Source: Roseateles_B sp041905785
GTDB lineage: Bacteria > Pseudomonadota > Gammaproteobacteria > Burkholderiales > Burkholderiaceae_C
Direction: 5' to 3'
Assembly: GCA_041905785.1 (NCBI GenBank)
Contig: JAYRKJ010000012.1
Coordinates: forward strand, 113,590 to 177,589
Length of the DNA: 64,000 nt
This document shows positions 7,748 through 19,700 of this stretch, one piece after another (the first letter of the stretch is position 1; every line of letters begins with the position of its first letter). Under the pieces are notes generated by a model. That model was given only the letters and a program-made list of their open reading frames with translations, did not search any database and was not told where the DNA came from. A program made the translations under genes and the position numbers.

Positions 7748-10700
7748 ATGAATCCGACCGCCCCGGAACATGCCGCCCTGCTGATCGAAGCCCTGCTGCG
7801 CCAGGTCATTGCCGACAAGCTTTCGCTGGAGCCGCTGTCCATCGGCAGCCGCGAGGCCTTCTTCAGCCTGGGGGTGACCTCGCTGGTCAGCGAAGAGATC
7901 CGCGCTGATCTGGACCGGCATTTCGACGGTCTGTCCAGCACCGTGCTGTTCGAGCAGCCCAATATCGAGCGGCTCTGCCGCTTCCTGGCCGCGCGCGAGC
8001 TGTCCCGGCCGCTGGACGAGCAGCGCCTGCGGCCCCTGCTCGCCCAGCTGGAAGCCCGGAACGCGGCGTCCGCGGGCCTGGCGCTGCAAGAACCGCCGGC
8101 ACCGCTGGCGCAGGCGGCCGGTGCGGCTCCCGCGCTGGGCGCTGCGACGGACGGCGTGGCCGTGATCGGCATCAGCGCCCGCCTGCCACGGGCGGCGAAC
8201 CCGCGCGAGTTCTGGCGCAATCTGCTGGACCGCATCGACTGCGTGGACGAAGTTCCGCCGCAGCGCTGGGACGCACAGACGCTCTACGAGCTGCGCCAGG
8301 ACGGCAGCGGCATCCGCTCCAAGTGGGGCGGCTTCATCGACGGCGTCGAGCACTTCGATCCGCTGTTCTTCCGCATCTCCCACAAGGAGGCGGAGCAGCT
8401 GGATCCGCAGCAGAAGCTCTTTCTGCAATGCGCCTGGGAGGTGATGGAGGACGCGGGCTACGGCAACGCCGAGCTGCGGCCCTCCCAGCAGGTTGGCGTC
8501 TTCGTGGGCGTGACCTGGAATGAGTTCTCGCTCGTCGCCCAGGACGCGGGGGCGCAGCAGGGCGGCGGCTCGCTGTACTGGGGCATCCCCAACCGCGTGT
8601 CCTACTGCCTGAACCTCAACGGACCGAGCCAGGCCATCGACACGGCGTGCTCCTCGTCGCTGGTGGCAATCCACAACGCCTGCGCCAGCGTGCTCAGCGG
8701 CGAATCCGAGATGGCCATCGCCGGGGGCGTCAACCTCAACCTGCACCCGGCCAAGTACCGATTCCTCAGCCAGAACCACTTCCTGTCGTCCGAAGGCAAG
8801 TGCCGCAGCTTTGGCGAGGGCGGCGACGGCTATGTGCCGGGCGAAGGCGTGGTGGCCCTGCTGCTGAAGCCGCTGTCCAAGGCGCTGGCGGACGGCGATC
8901 ATGTCTACGGCGTGATCCGGGGCAGTGCAACCAACCACGGCGGCAAGGTGACGGGTTACACCGTGCCCAACCCACAGGCCCATACGGAACTGGTGCGCAC
9001 CGCACTGCAGCGGGCCGCGCTGGCGCCGGAGCTGGTCGACTACATCGAATGCCATGGCACGGGCACCGAGCTGGGGGATCCCATCGAAATCCGCGGCCTG
9101 TGCGGAGCGTTCGGCCATGACGCCACCGCCACCACCGCCCCCGCCCCCGCCTCGCGCTGCTGGGTCGGTTCGGTGAAGTCCAACATCGGCCACCTGGAGG
9201 CCGCCGCGGGCGCTGCAGGCGTGGTCAAGGTGCTGCTGAGCATGCAGCACGACCTGCTGCCCGCAGGTCTGCACGCCGAAACGGTGAACCGCAAGATCGC
9301 CTTTGAGCACAGCCCCTTCGCGCTGCTCCAGTCCCACCAGCCCTGGACGCCGCGCGAGGGGCGGGGCACGCGGGTGGCAGGCGTCAGCTCTTTCGGTGCC
9401 GGCGGCACCAACGCTCATCTGGTCCTGGAGAGCCTGGCGCAGGGGCGGCGCTTTGACGAGCAGCCCGGCCCGCATTGGATCGCCCTGTCCGCGCAGAGCG
9501 GCCCGCAGCTGCTGGCCCAGGCCCGCCAGCTGGGCCAGTTCCTGCAGGAGACGGTGCTTGCCGAGGGCGGGACAGGGGCGTCGCGCCCGGCCTGGTCCCT
9601 CAGCGCCGTGGCCTTCACCCTGAGCCACGGCCGCCAGCATTTCCCGCACCGTCTGCTGCTGCGCGTTCAAAGCCTGGGCGAGCTGGCCCAGCGCCTGCTG
9701 GCCTGCGAAGACCTGGAGGCACTGCCGGCGGGCGTGCTGACCGGCGTCGTGGGCGAACCTGCGCAGGCGAGCGCGGCGGATGCCGATGCCACCGCCCTGG
9801 CCTGGATCACCGGCGCCAGCGACGCCGTTCCCGATGCGGCGCAGCTGCCGCCCTGCCGCGTGCCGCTGCCCACCTATCCCTTCCTGCGCGAACGCTCCTG
9901 GCCCACCCAGGGTCCGGTGCTGGTGACCGAGGCCCTGCTGGCCCAGCTTCAGCACGGCGAGCCGTCCGCGGCCCTGCATCCCCTGATCGACGCGAACGTG
10001 TCCACGCTGCGCAAGCAGCAGTTCCGCAAGCGCCTGCTGCAGTCGGACTATTACCTCAAGGACCACCTGGTGGCGCTGGAGCACGTGGTGCCCGGCGTCT
10101 GCCACCTGGAGCTGGCCATGGCCGCAGCCCAGCTGGCGCTGGACGCCGGCGCGGTGCTGATCCGCGAGGTCTGGTTCACCAATGTGATTGCGGTGCGCCA
10201 GGCTTCGCGCGAAGTCAGCATCACGCTGCAGCCGCGCGAGAGCTGGGTCGAGTACGCGATCAGTGCCGAAGACGACGGCACGCCCTTCTCGCGCGGCCGC
10301 CTCGTGCACCAGGCCGCCGAGGCCATGCCGCGCGCCATCGACCTGGACGCCGTGCGCGCCACGCTGACGCATGAGTGGGAGATCCCTGCGGTCTACCAGC
10401 GCTTCGGCCGCTCGGGTGTGATCCAGAAGCGGACGTTCCAGGTGCTCAAACGCCTGCAGTTCACCGACCCCGCGCAGGGCCTGGCCCTGGCCCGCCTGAG
10501 CCTGGATGCCAGCCTGGCGGCGGACTTCGGCCGCTATACCCTGCACCCCACGCTGATGGACGGCGCCGTGCAGACGGCCATGATGCTGCTCCAGTTCTGC
10601 CTGGGCCGTGAGATTCCCATCCTGCCCATCCACTTCGGGTCGGTCCGCCGACTGCAGCCGCTGCAGCCGGAGGTGCAGGTCCATTGCCAGCTTCGCCACC

Positions 10701-13700
10701 TGGACGGCAAGCGCTTCGACCTCGACATCACCGACCTGCAGGGCCAGGTGCTGGTCGAGATCCGCGACTTCATCCTCAAGGAGATGAAGGACGGCAAGCC
10801 CAGCACCGAGGCGCGCCTGGAGGGTGCGAACCCGCTGCAGCAAATGTCGATGGACGAGGGCGCCGACGTGCCGCTTTACGTCCCGTGCTGGCAGGACGAA
10901 GCGCTGCCCGCTCAGCCGGTCCGCCTGGAGGAGCTGCTGGTGCTGGGCGGCGAGGTGGCCGATGTCGAGGCGCTCAAGTCCAGCCCCGAGCTGGCCGGCG
11001 CTCGCGTGCTGTGGGTGCAGTGGCAGGCCGGCGCCGCGACGGCGCATGAGGACCGCTGGTGCGTCGACCCGGAGGATGCCTCGGCGCTGGCCAGCGTCGT
11101 GGACCAGATCCATGCGCAAGGACTGCCGTCCCGCGTGCTCCTGCTGTCCGCCGATGAAGGCGCGCAGGCCTTGGAACACCCGGGCCGCACGGTCTTCCTG
11201 CTGACCCAGGCCCTGCTGCCGCGCGCCAAGCAGCTCCAGCTGCTGGTCCATTGCAGCGGCCGGCGCGCCGAGGATCTGGCGCTGGGGGGCTTTTTCAAGA
11301 CCTTGCGCGTCGAGCGCCCCAGCTTCAAGGCCAGCGTGCTGCGCAGCGCTTGCGAGCGGCTGGATGCCCGCCTGGCCTCGGCCCTGTGCCGGGAATTCCA
11401 GCAGGCGGACAGCGCGGTCGACCTGCGGCTGCAGGATGGGCAGCGCAGCGCGCTGCGCTGGCAGCGCCAGGCCGCGCGCCATGAGGCCACCGAAGGCGCC
11501 TTCAAGCGCGGCGGCGTCTACCTCGTCACCGGCGGAATGGGCGGCCTGGGACGCATCATGGCCACGCACTTGTCCAGCACGCTGCAGGCCCGCGTCTACC
11601 TGGTCGGCCGCTCCGCGCTGCAGGAAGAAAAGGCGCAGCAGCTGCAGGCCCTGCAGGGTCTGGGCGGTCAGGTGCACTACCTGCCTTGCGACATCGCCGA
11701 CCTCTCGGCCGTGCAGGCTCTGGTGGGCCGCATCCAGGCCGAGGCCGGCCGTCTGGACGGCGTGCTGCACGCTGCCGGCGTGATCGAGGATGCCTTCATC
11801 CTCAAGAAGCCCGTGGCCTCCTTCGATCGCACCACGGCGCCCAAGGTGCTGGGCACCCGCAACCTGGACCTCGCCACCGCCGCGCTGCCCCTGGATCTGT
11901 TCGTGGTCTTCTCCTCGGTGACGGCCATCCTCGGCAATGTGGGCCAGTGCGACTACGGCTACGGCAATGCCTATGCCGACCACTTCTGCCACGCCCGTGC
12001 CGCGGCCGTGCAGGCCGGCCAGCGGCGCGGCCGCTCGCTGTCGGTCAACTGGCCGTTCTGGGCGGAGGGAGGCATGAGCCTCACCGAGCGCGAGCAGCAG
12101 GCCCTGGCCAAGGGCTTCGGCATCCATCCGCTCGGCACGGCCGACGGTCTGCAGGCCCTGTCGGATGCCCTGGCCGGCCCGGACGCCCAGGTCGCGGTGC
12201 TCAAGGGGGATGCGCGCCGCATCGCCCAGGTGCTGGGCTTGCCGGCGGGCGCAGAGCTCGGATCGGCACCACGGGCGCAGGCCCTGGCGAAGGCTTCTGC
12301 GGTCCGGGACGAAGGGCTGGCCTTGCCCGCGCGCATCGAGAGCTATCTGAAGGACCTGCTCTCCACGCAGCTCAAGATCCCCCGCGAACGCCTCAAGGTC
12401 AAGGAAAGTTTCGACCAGTACGGGCTGGACTCCATCGCGATGATCGAGCTGATCGGCGCAATGGAAGGGCGCTTCGAGAACCTGCCCAAGACGCTGTTCT
12501 TCGAGCACCAGTCGATCGCCGACCTGGTCGACTACTTTGCCGAGCACCATGCCGAGGCCTTTGCCGCCCCGGAGGCCGCGGCAGCGGTGCAGGAGGACGC
12601 CCCGCCGATGACGGCGCCGGTGGACGGCGCCGCCTCGCGCTTCCTGGACGAGCCGCTGCCGCGTGCGGCGGAGTTCGCCGGCACCACCCAGTCGCCCACC
12701 GGACTGGCCGCCGACGAACCCATTGCCATCATCGGCCTGGCAGGCCAGTACCCGCACGCGGCCACGCTGGACGAGTTCTGGCGCGACCTCTGCGCCGGCC
12801 GCGACTGCGTGGAGACCGTCCCCGCCGAGCGCTGGGCCGTCGACGACTACTGGGAGGCTGCCGACGGCATCAAGTCCACCGGCGAGGGCAAGTCCTACGC
12901 CCGGTGGGGCAGCTTCCTGCGCGATGTCGACTGCTTCGACGCGGCCTACTTCAACATCACGCCCAAGGAAGCCGCGGTGCTGGACCCGCAGGAGCGTCTG
13001 TTCCTGGAGTGCGTCAACGCCGCGATCGAGGACGCCGGCTACCGCCCTGACTGCCTGGACGCCCAGGCGCGCGGCAAGGAGCACCGCGTCGGCGTCTATG
13101 CCGGCAGCATGTGGGGCGAGTACCAGCTACTGGGCCAGGACCAAGGCGGGCGCTTCGACGCCACACCGCAGTCCTTCGCCTGGTCGCTGGCCAACCGCGT
13201 GTCCTACTTCTTCAACTTCAGTGGCCCCAGCCTGACCGTGGACACCGCCTGCTCCTCCAGCTTCACTGCGCTGAAGCTGGCCTGCGATGCACTGCGCCGG
13301 GGCGAGGTGGCGGTGGCCATTGCGGGAGCGGTGAACCTCTCGCTGCATCCGCAGAAGTACGCGCTGCTCTCGCGCATGAAGTTCCTCTCGACCGATGGAC
13401 GCTGCCGCAGCTTCGGCGAAGGCGGCGACGGCTATGTGCCCGGCGAGGGGCTGGGGGCGGTGGTGTTGAAGCCGCTGTCCGCCGCGCTGCGCGACCGCGA
13501 TCACATCCACGGCGTGATCCGCGCCGGCGTGCTCAACCACGGCGGACGCACCTCGGGCTTCACCGTGCCCAACCCGGTCGCGCAGGGCAGGCTGGTCAGC
13601 CAGGCCATCGAGCAGTCCGGCCTGAGCGCCGCCGACCTGGATTACGTCGAGGCCCACGGCACCGGCACCGACCTGGGCGATCCGGTCGAGGTCGCGGGCT

Positions 13701-16700
13701 TGAGCCGCGCCTTTGCGGGCGTGGCTGCGCAGGCCGTGCCCATCGGTTCGGTGAAGGCCAACTACGGGCACCTGGAAGCCGCGGCCGGCATGATCGCGCT
13801 GACCAAGGTGCTGCTGCAGTTCCGCCATGGCACGCTGGTGCCGTCCATCCACAGCCAGCCGCTCAACCCCAAGATCGGCTTCGAAAAGACGCCCTTCCGC
13901 GTCCAGCAGGCCTGCCAGCCCTGGCCGCAGCGCAGGTCCGCCAGCGGCGGGACACTGCCGCGCCGCGCCGGCATCAGCTCCTTTGGCGCGGGCGGTGCCA
14001 ACGCGCATTTCGTCGTGGAGGAGGCCCCTGCGCTGCCGCAGCAGGCCGCCGACAGCCGCCCCCAGCTCATGATGTACTCGGCCCGCACGCCGCAGGCGCT
14101 GCAGGCCCTGCTGGAGCGCCATGCCCGCTTCCTGGCCGACCGCATGGCCGGCGGGACGGCGCCCGGCCTCGCCGACATGGCCTACACCCTCTGCGTGGGG
14201 CGCGTGCCGCTGGCCTGCCGGGTCGCCTTCGTCGCCGACAGCCTGCCTGACCTGCTGGCCCGACTGCAGGCCCTGGCGCAAGACCTGACCCTGGATGGCG
14301 TCGCCAGCAGTCAGGACCCGCAGTCCCGCATGGCCGCGGAGCTGGCGGACGACGCGCAGCTGCTGCAGCGCTGGGCCGCGGATCGCCAGCTGGAGCGCCT
14401 GGCCCGAGTCTGGGCCGGCGGCATGGAGCTGGATGCCGGCCTGCTCTTCGACGCCGCCCGTTGCCGGCGCGTGCCGCTGCCCAGCTATGCGCATGAGCGC
14501 CAGCGCCACTGGGTGGAGGTCGAGCCGGCGGGTGCTGCCGGTGCGCGGGTTCGGCCGCGTCTGCATGCCTGGCTGGACGAGAACGTGTCCACGCTGTCGC
14601 AGCATGCCTTCCGCAAGGTCTTCGAGGCCGGCGACGTCTGGCTGCGTGAGCATCGCGTGCAGGATCGCGCGACCCTGCCCGGCGTGCTGATGCTGGAGAT
14701 GGCCCGTGCCGCCGTGCAGAGCGCCGCCGACCAGCCGCTGCACAGCCTGCAGGCCCTGCGCTGGTTGAGTCCCGTGCAGCCCGCGGACGGCCCGGTCGAG
14801 CTGCGCCTGCGCCTGCTGCCGCAGGGCGACGAGGGCTGGTTCGAGATCGCCAGCGCCGGCCAGGCGCCGCGCCGCGTGCATGCCTACGGCCGCTATCTGC
14901 TGGGGGCTGCGACCCCGCAGCCGGTCGCGCAGGACCTGGACGCGCTCCGGCGCAGCCTGCAGCCGGCCGGCAATCCGGCCCATGAGGACGCGCTGGCCGA
15001 GCTGGGCCTGGCCTTTGGCAGCAGCTATCGCGTCAGCGCCGACTGCTGGCGTGGCAAAGACGCCGTGCTGGTGTCCCTGCAGCGCGACCCTGCCGCGGCG
15101 GCCTGCGGGGACCTGCCGCACCCGGGGCTGCTGGACGGTGCCCTGCGCGCGGCCCTGGCCATCGCTCCCGGACCGCTGCGTTTCGCCCAGGTGCCGGTGG
15201 CGCTGGCGCAGTACCGGGTGCATGGACCCATCGCGGAGCGCTGCTTCGCGCTGGCCCGCGAGGTAGAGCGCGAAGGGCAGCGGCAGTTTGACGTCCAGCT
15301 GCTGGACGATCAGGGCCGCTGCAGCGTCGAGTTCCTCGGCCTGCAGCTGCAGCCGCTGATGGGCGCCGCGAAGGTGAAGCCGGCGGCGCGTCCGCAGGCC
15401 GAAGAAGCCTTGGGCGCCCTGCCTGCCGCTGCCGACCTGGCGCAGGTCGCCACGGACTTCCTGCGCCAGGCCGTCGCCGAGGTCACCAAGCTGCCGCCCG
15501 CACAGGTGCCGCTGGAACAGGCCTTCCCCGAGATGGGCATCGATTCGCTGATGGTCATGGAGCTGAACGACAAGCTCGAGAACGCACTGGGGCCGCTGTC
15601 CAAGACCCTGTTCTACGAGCATGCCCACGTGCGCGACATGGCCTGCTACCTGGCCCAGGAGCATGCCGACGCGGTGCGGTGCCTGGCCCCCGCGACTGTC
15701 GCGCAGCCGGCGTCGCCCGAGGCGGCGGCTGAGGAGTCGACTGAGGAGTCGGCCGAGGAGTCGGCCACCGACGTGAACGGCCCGCTTGACGCGGCCGCGA
15801 CGACCGGCCCGCGCGCCGAACAGCCCACGCTGCCGTACGAGGCCCTGCTGCAGGGCCGGCCTGACAGCGGCTCGCAGGAGCCCATCGCCGTGATCGGCTT
15901 CGCGGGCAGTTTCCCGCAGGCCGAGGATGCCGAGGCCTTCTGGCAGCGCCTGCGCGAGGGTGTGGACTGCATCGAGGAAGTGCCGGCCTCGCGCTGGAAC
16001 CATGCCGCCTTCCATGTGCCCGGCACCAGCGAGCCCGGCAAGGTCAGCGCCAAGTGGGGCGGCTTCGTGCCCAACGTGGACCGTTTCGATGCGCCCTTCT
16101 TCCAGATCCCTCCGGTGATGGCCAAGCAGATCGATCCGCAGGAGCGCCTGTTCCTGCAGACCGCCTGGAGCGCCATGGAGTCCGCCGGCTACACGCCCGC
16201 GGCCATGGAGGATGCCCGCAGCCGGCTGCGCGAGGTGGGTGTCTTCGTCGGCTTCATGTGGAGCCATTACGGTCTGATCGAAGGCGAGGAGCACCTGAAG
16301 GGCCAGCCGGCCGTCGGCATCACCTGGAACTCGTCCATCGCCAACCGCGTCTCGCACTTCTGTGACTTCAAGGGGCCGAGCTTCGTCGTCGACATCGCGT
16401 GCGCCTCCTCGCTGATGGCCGTGCACCTGGCGTGCGAGAGCCTGCGGCGCGGTGAATGCCGCTATGCCATCGCCGGCGGCGTCAACCTGACCCTCCACCC
16501 CAGCAAGTACCGCACGCTGACGCAAATGGGCATGCTGGCCAGCGACGGCCGCTGCCGCAGCTTCGGCGAAGGCGGCAGCGGCTACGTGCCGGGTGAGGGC
16601 GTGGGCGCGGTGCTGCTCAAGCCGCTGAGCCAGGCCCGGCGCGACGGCGACACGGTCTACATGACCATCCTGGCCTCGGCCGTCAACCACGGCGGCCGGT

Positions 16701-19700
16701 CCAATGGCTACACGGTGCCCAGCCCGGACGCGCAGTCGCGCTGCATCGAGAAGGCGCTGGAGCTGGCCCGCGTCGATGCCCGCGAGGTCAGCTACGTGGA
16801 GACGCATGGCACCGGCACGGTGCTGGGCGACCCCATCGAGGTCAGCGGCATGAGCAAGGCCTTCCGCAAGCAGACCGGGGACCGCCAGTTCTGCGCCATC
16901 GGGTCGGTCAAGTCGAACATCGGGCACCTGGAGAGCGCTGCGGGCATTGCGTCGCTGATCAAGGTGCTGCAGCAGATGCGCCATGGCCAGCTCGCCCCTT
17001 CGCTGCACACCGCGCGGCTGAATCCCAACATCGACTTCGAGGCCTCGCCCTTCCGCGTCCAGCGCGAGCTGCAGGACTGGCCACGTCCGCTTCTGGCCAG
17101 CGGTGCGGGCTCGCGCGAGGTGCCGCGCACGGCGCTGATCAACTCCTTCGCCGCGGGCGGCACCAACACCATCCTGGTGGTGCGCGAGCCCGAGACCCAG
17201 CCGCACGCCGCGGCGCCTGCCGAGGACGCACAGCCGCAGTTGGTCGTGCTCTCGGCCAAGCGCCGCGAGAGCCTCATGGAACAGGTCGCAAGACTGCGGC
17301 GCCATCTGGACCGGACGCAGCCCGCATTGGCCGATCTGGCCTACACCCTGCAGGTGGGCCGCGAGGCCATGAGCCACCGCCTGGCCTGGGTGGTGGACAG
17401 CGTCGAGGCCCTGCGCCTGCAGCTGGATCAGGCGCTGCAGTCGGCCCAGCCCCGGATCGTGTCCGCGGTGCCGGCCGCGCAGCCGGAGGCCGTGCAAGGG
17501 GCGTTGCGTGCGTGTGATCTCGACCGCCTGGCCGCGCTGTGGCTGGAGGGCCAGGTCTTGCCATGGGCAGCGCTGCACCAGGGCCGGCGCCGGCAGCGGC
17601 TGGCCTTGCCCACCTATGCCTTCGCCACGGAGCGCCATTGGATGGAGATCAAGGGCGGCGCGCCCGGCGTGCTCTGCGCACCGGAACTGCAACGAGGGGT
17701 GCAGGCCCTGCACCCCCTGCTGGACCGCAATGTGTCCAGCTTCGAGGGCCTGGCCTTCAGCAAGCAACTGCTGGCCGGCGACGAGCAGCTGACCCACGTC
17801 CAGCAGCGCGGACGCTGGCAGCTGCCGGCTGGCGCGCTGCTTGAGATGATGCGCGCCGGCGGGCAACTGGCCGGCCGCAAGCCGCTGCGCGGGCTGCGCA
17901 GCCTGCGCTGCGCGGGCCAGCCGGTCGGTGACGGGCAAGACCTGACCCTGCTGCTGCGCCAGGAAGCGGGCCGAAGCCATGGCCGCATCAGCGCGCAAGG
18001 TCCGCTCGAAGACGCCTCCGCCGCGGCGCTGATCGAGGCCGAGCTGCTCTACGGCCAGCCGTCGCTGCCGGCCTTGCGGCTGGACATCGAGGCCGTCCAT
18101 GCCCGCTGCACGGCGGAGCTCGCACCGGCGCAGCTGTATGCGCAGCTGCAGGAGCAGGGGCTGAGCCTGGCGCCGTCCGCCTGTCTGATCGAGCAGGTCC
18201 GCCTGCGTCCGGGCGAGCTGCTGGCGCGACTGAAGTTGCCGACCCTGGGCGGAGCTTGGGCCGATGTCGCCGACGCGCTGCACCCGCTGATGGCGGAGTG
18301 GGTCTTGATGGCCGCCTGGGCGCTGCTGCGCCAGGCGGGGCGAACGGTGGCGCCCGTCCTGAGCGCGTTGGACCAACTGCAGCTTGGCATTCAGCCGCGC
18401 GAGGCCTGCTGGCTGCACGTGCGGCTGGACGGCGCACAGCGCGCCAGCGTCGACATCTACGACGCGCAGCGCCTGCTGCGCCAGCGCTGGCTGGGCCTGG
18501 AGCTGGGCAAGCCCGGCGGCGGTGCGGGTCCGGGCCGCGGCCTGGAGGGCGGCACGCAACGCCAGCACCAGCCCGCCGGCGTCCCGGCCCTGGCCGCGTC
18601 GTCGCCGGGCGCAGTCCTGGGCCTGGGTCATGTGCCGGCGCCATGGGCGGCGGCGGGCGAGCAGCCCCCGGCGCATGAGCCCCGGATCTCGGTGCTGGGG
18701 TTGGCGCATGTCGACCTTCGCGATGGTGCCCTGGACCTGGAACGGCTTGAGCTCGACGCCGATGAGGCCAGCCTGCTGAACCTGGCGCAGCGCCAATGGC
18801 TGGAGGCCGTCGAGGCGGCGCTGGGCGAGGCGCTGTGCAGCCGCGATGCCTGGCGCCGGCACCGGAGCGCCATCATCGTGGCCTCGCCGGGCGGGGCGCA
18901 CGAGGAGGGCAGGGGCGGGGAACTGGCCCAGCTGGCCCGCCGCTGGACAGGCGGGCCAGGGCCCACCATCGCCCTGCAGGCCGCAGGGCAGGGCGGATCG
19001 ACGGCGCTGGAACTGGGCGTGCGGACCCTGCAGTCCGGTGGTGCCGAGCTGGCGCTGGTCGGCCAGGCCGATGCGCAGGGCGCCTGGGCGTTGGTGTTGG
19101 GCGTGCCGCAGGCCGTGACGGTCGCGAGCCATGGTGCACCGCTGTGGCTGGCGCTGGACACCGACAAGCTGGCCGGCCGTGCCAATGGCGCGGGCGATGC
19201 GCGAGAGACCTTCGAGCTGCTGCCCTCCCTGCAGCAGGCCTGGGCCGATGCCCAGGCGCTGGAGTCCGCAAGTCGGGGCGCCGCCGAGCCGCTGCCCGAG
19301 GCCGAGCTGCTGCGCTGCGGTCTGCCCGGTGGCGGGTGGCTGCGCCTGGGCGTGCCGGCGTGCGAGCCCGTCGGCACCAGCGGGGATCGCGTGCCCTGCC
19401 TGCTGCCGGTGTCGGCAGTTGATGCGGACGGCCTGCGTGCCGCCGTGCAGGGCCTGCAGGCGCTGCTGAGCAGCCGCCTGGAGCAGGGGCTGGGCAGCGC
19501 CGCGGAGCTGCGCGACCTGGCCTTCAGCCTGCAAATGGGCCGCGACGCGCTGCGCCAGCGTGCCGTGTTCCTGGCCGAAGATCCGGTGGACCTGCTGCAG
19601 CTGCTGCAGCGCTTCCAGGCCGACGAGTCGCATCCGTCCGTCTGGACCGGCGTGGCGCAGCCCGCCGAGGCCGGCCTGGCCGCGGAGCTTTTCAGCGGTC

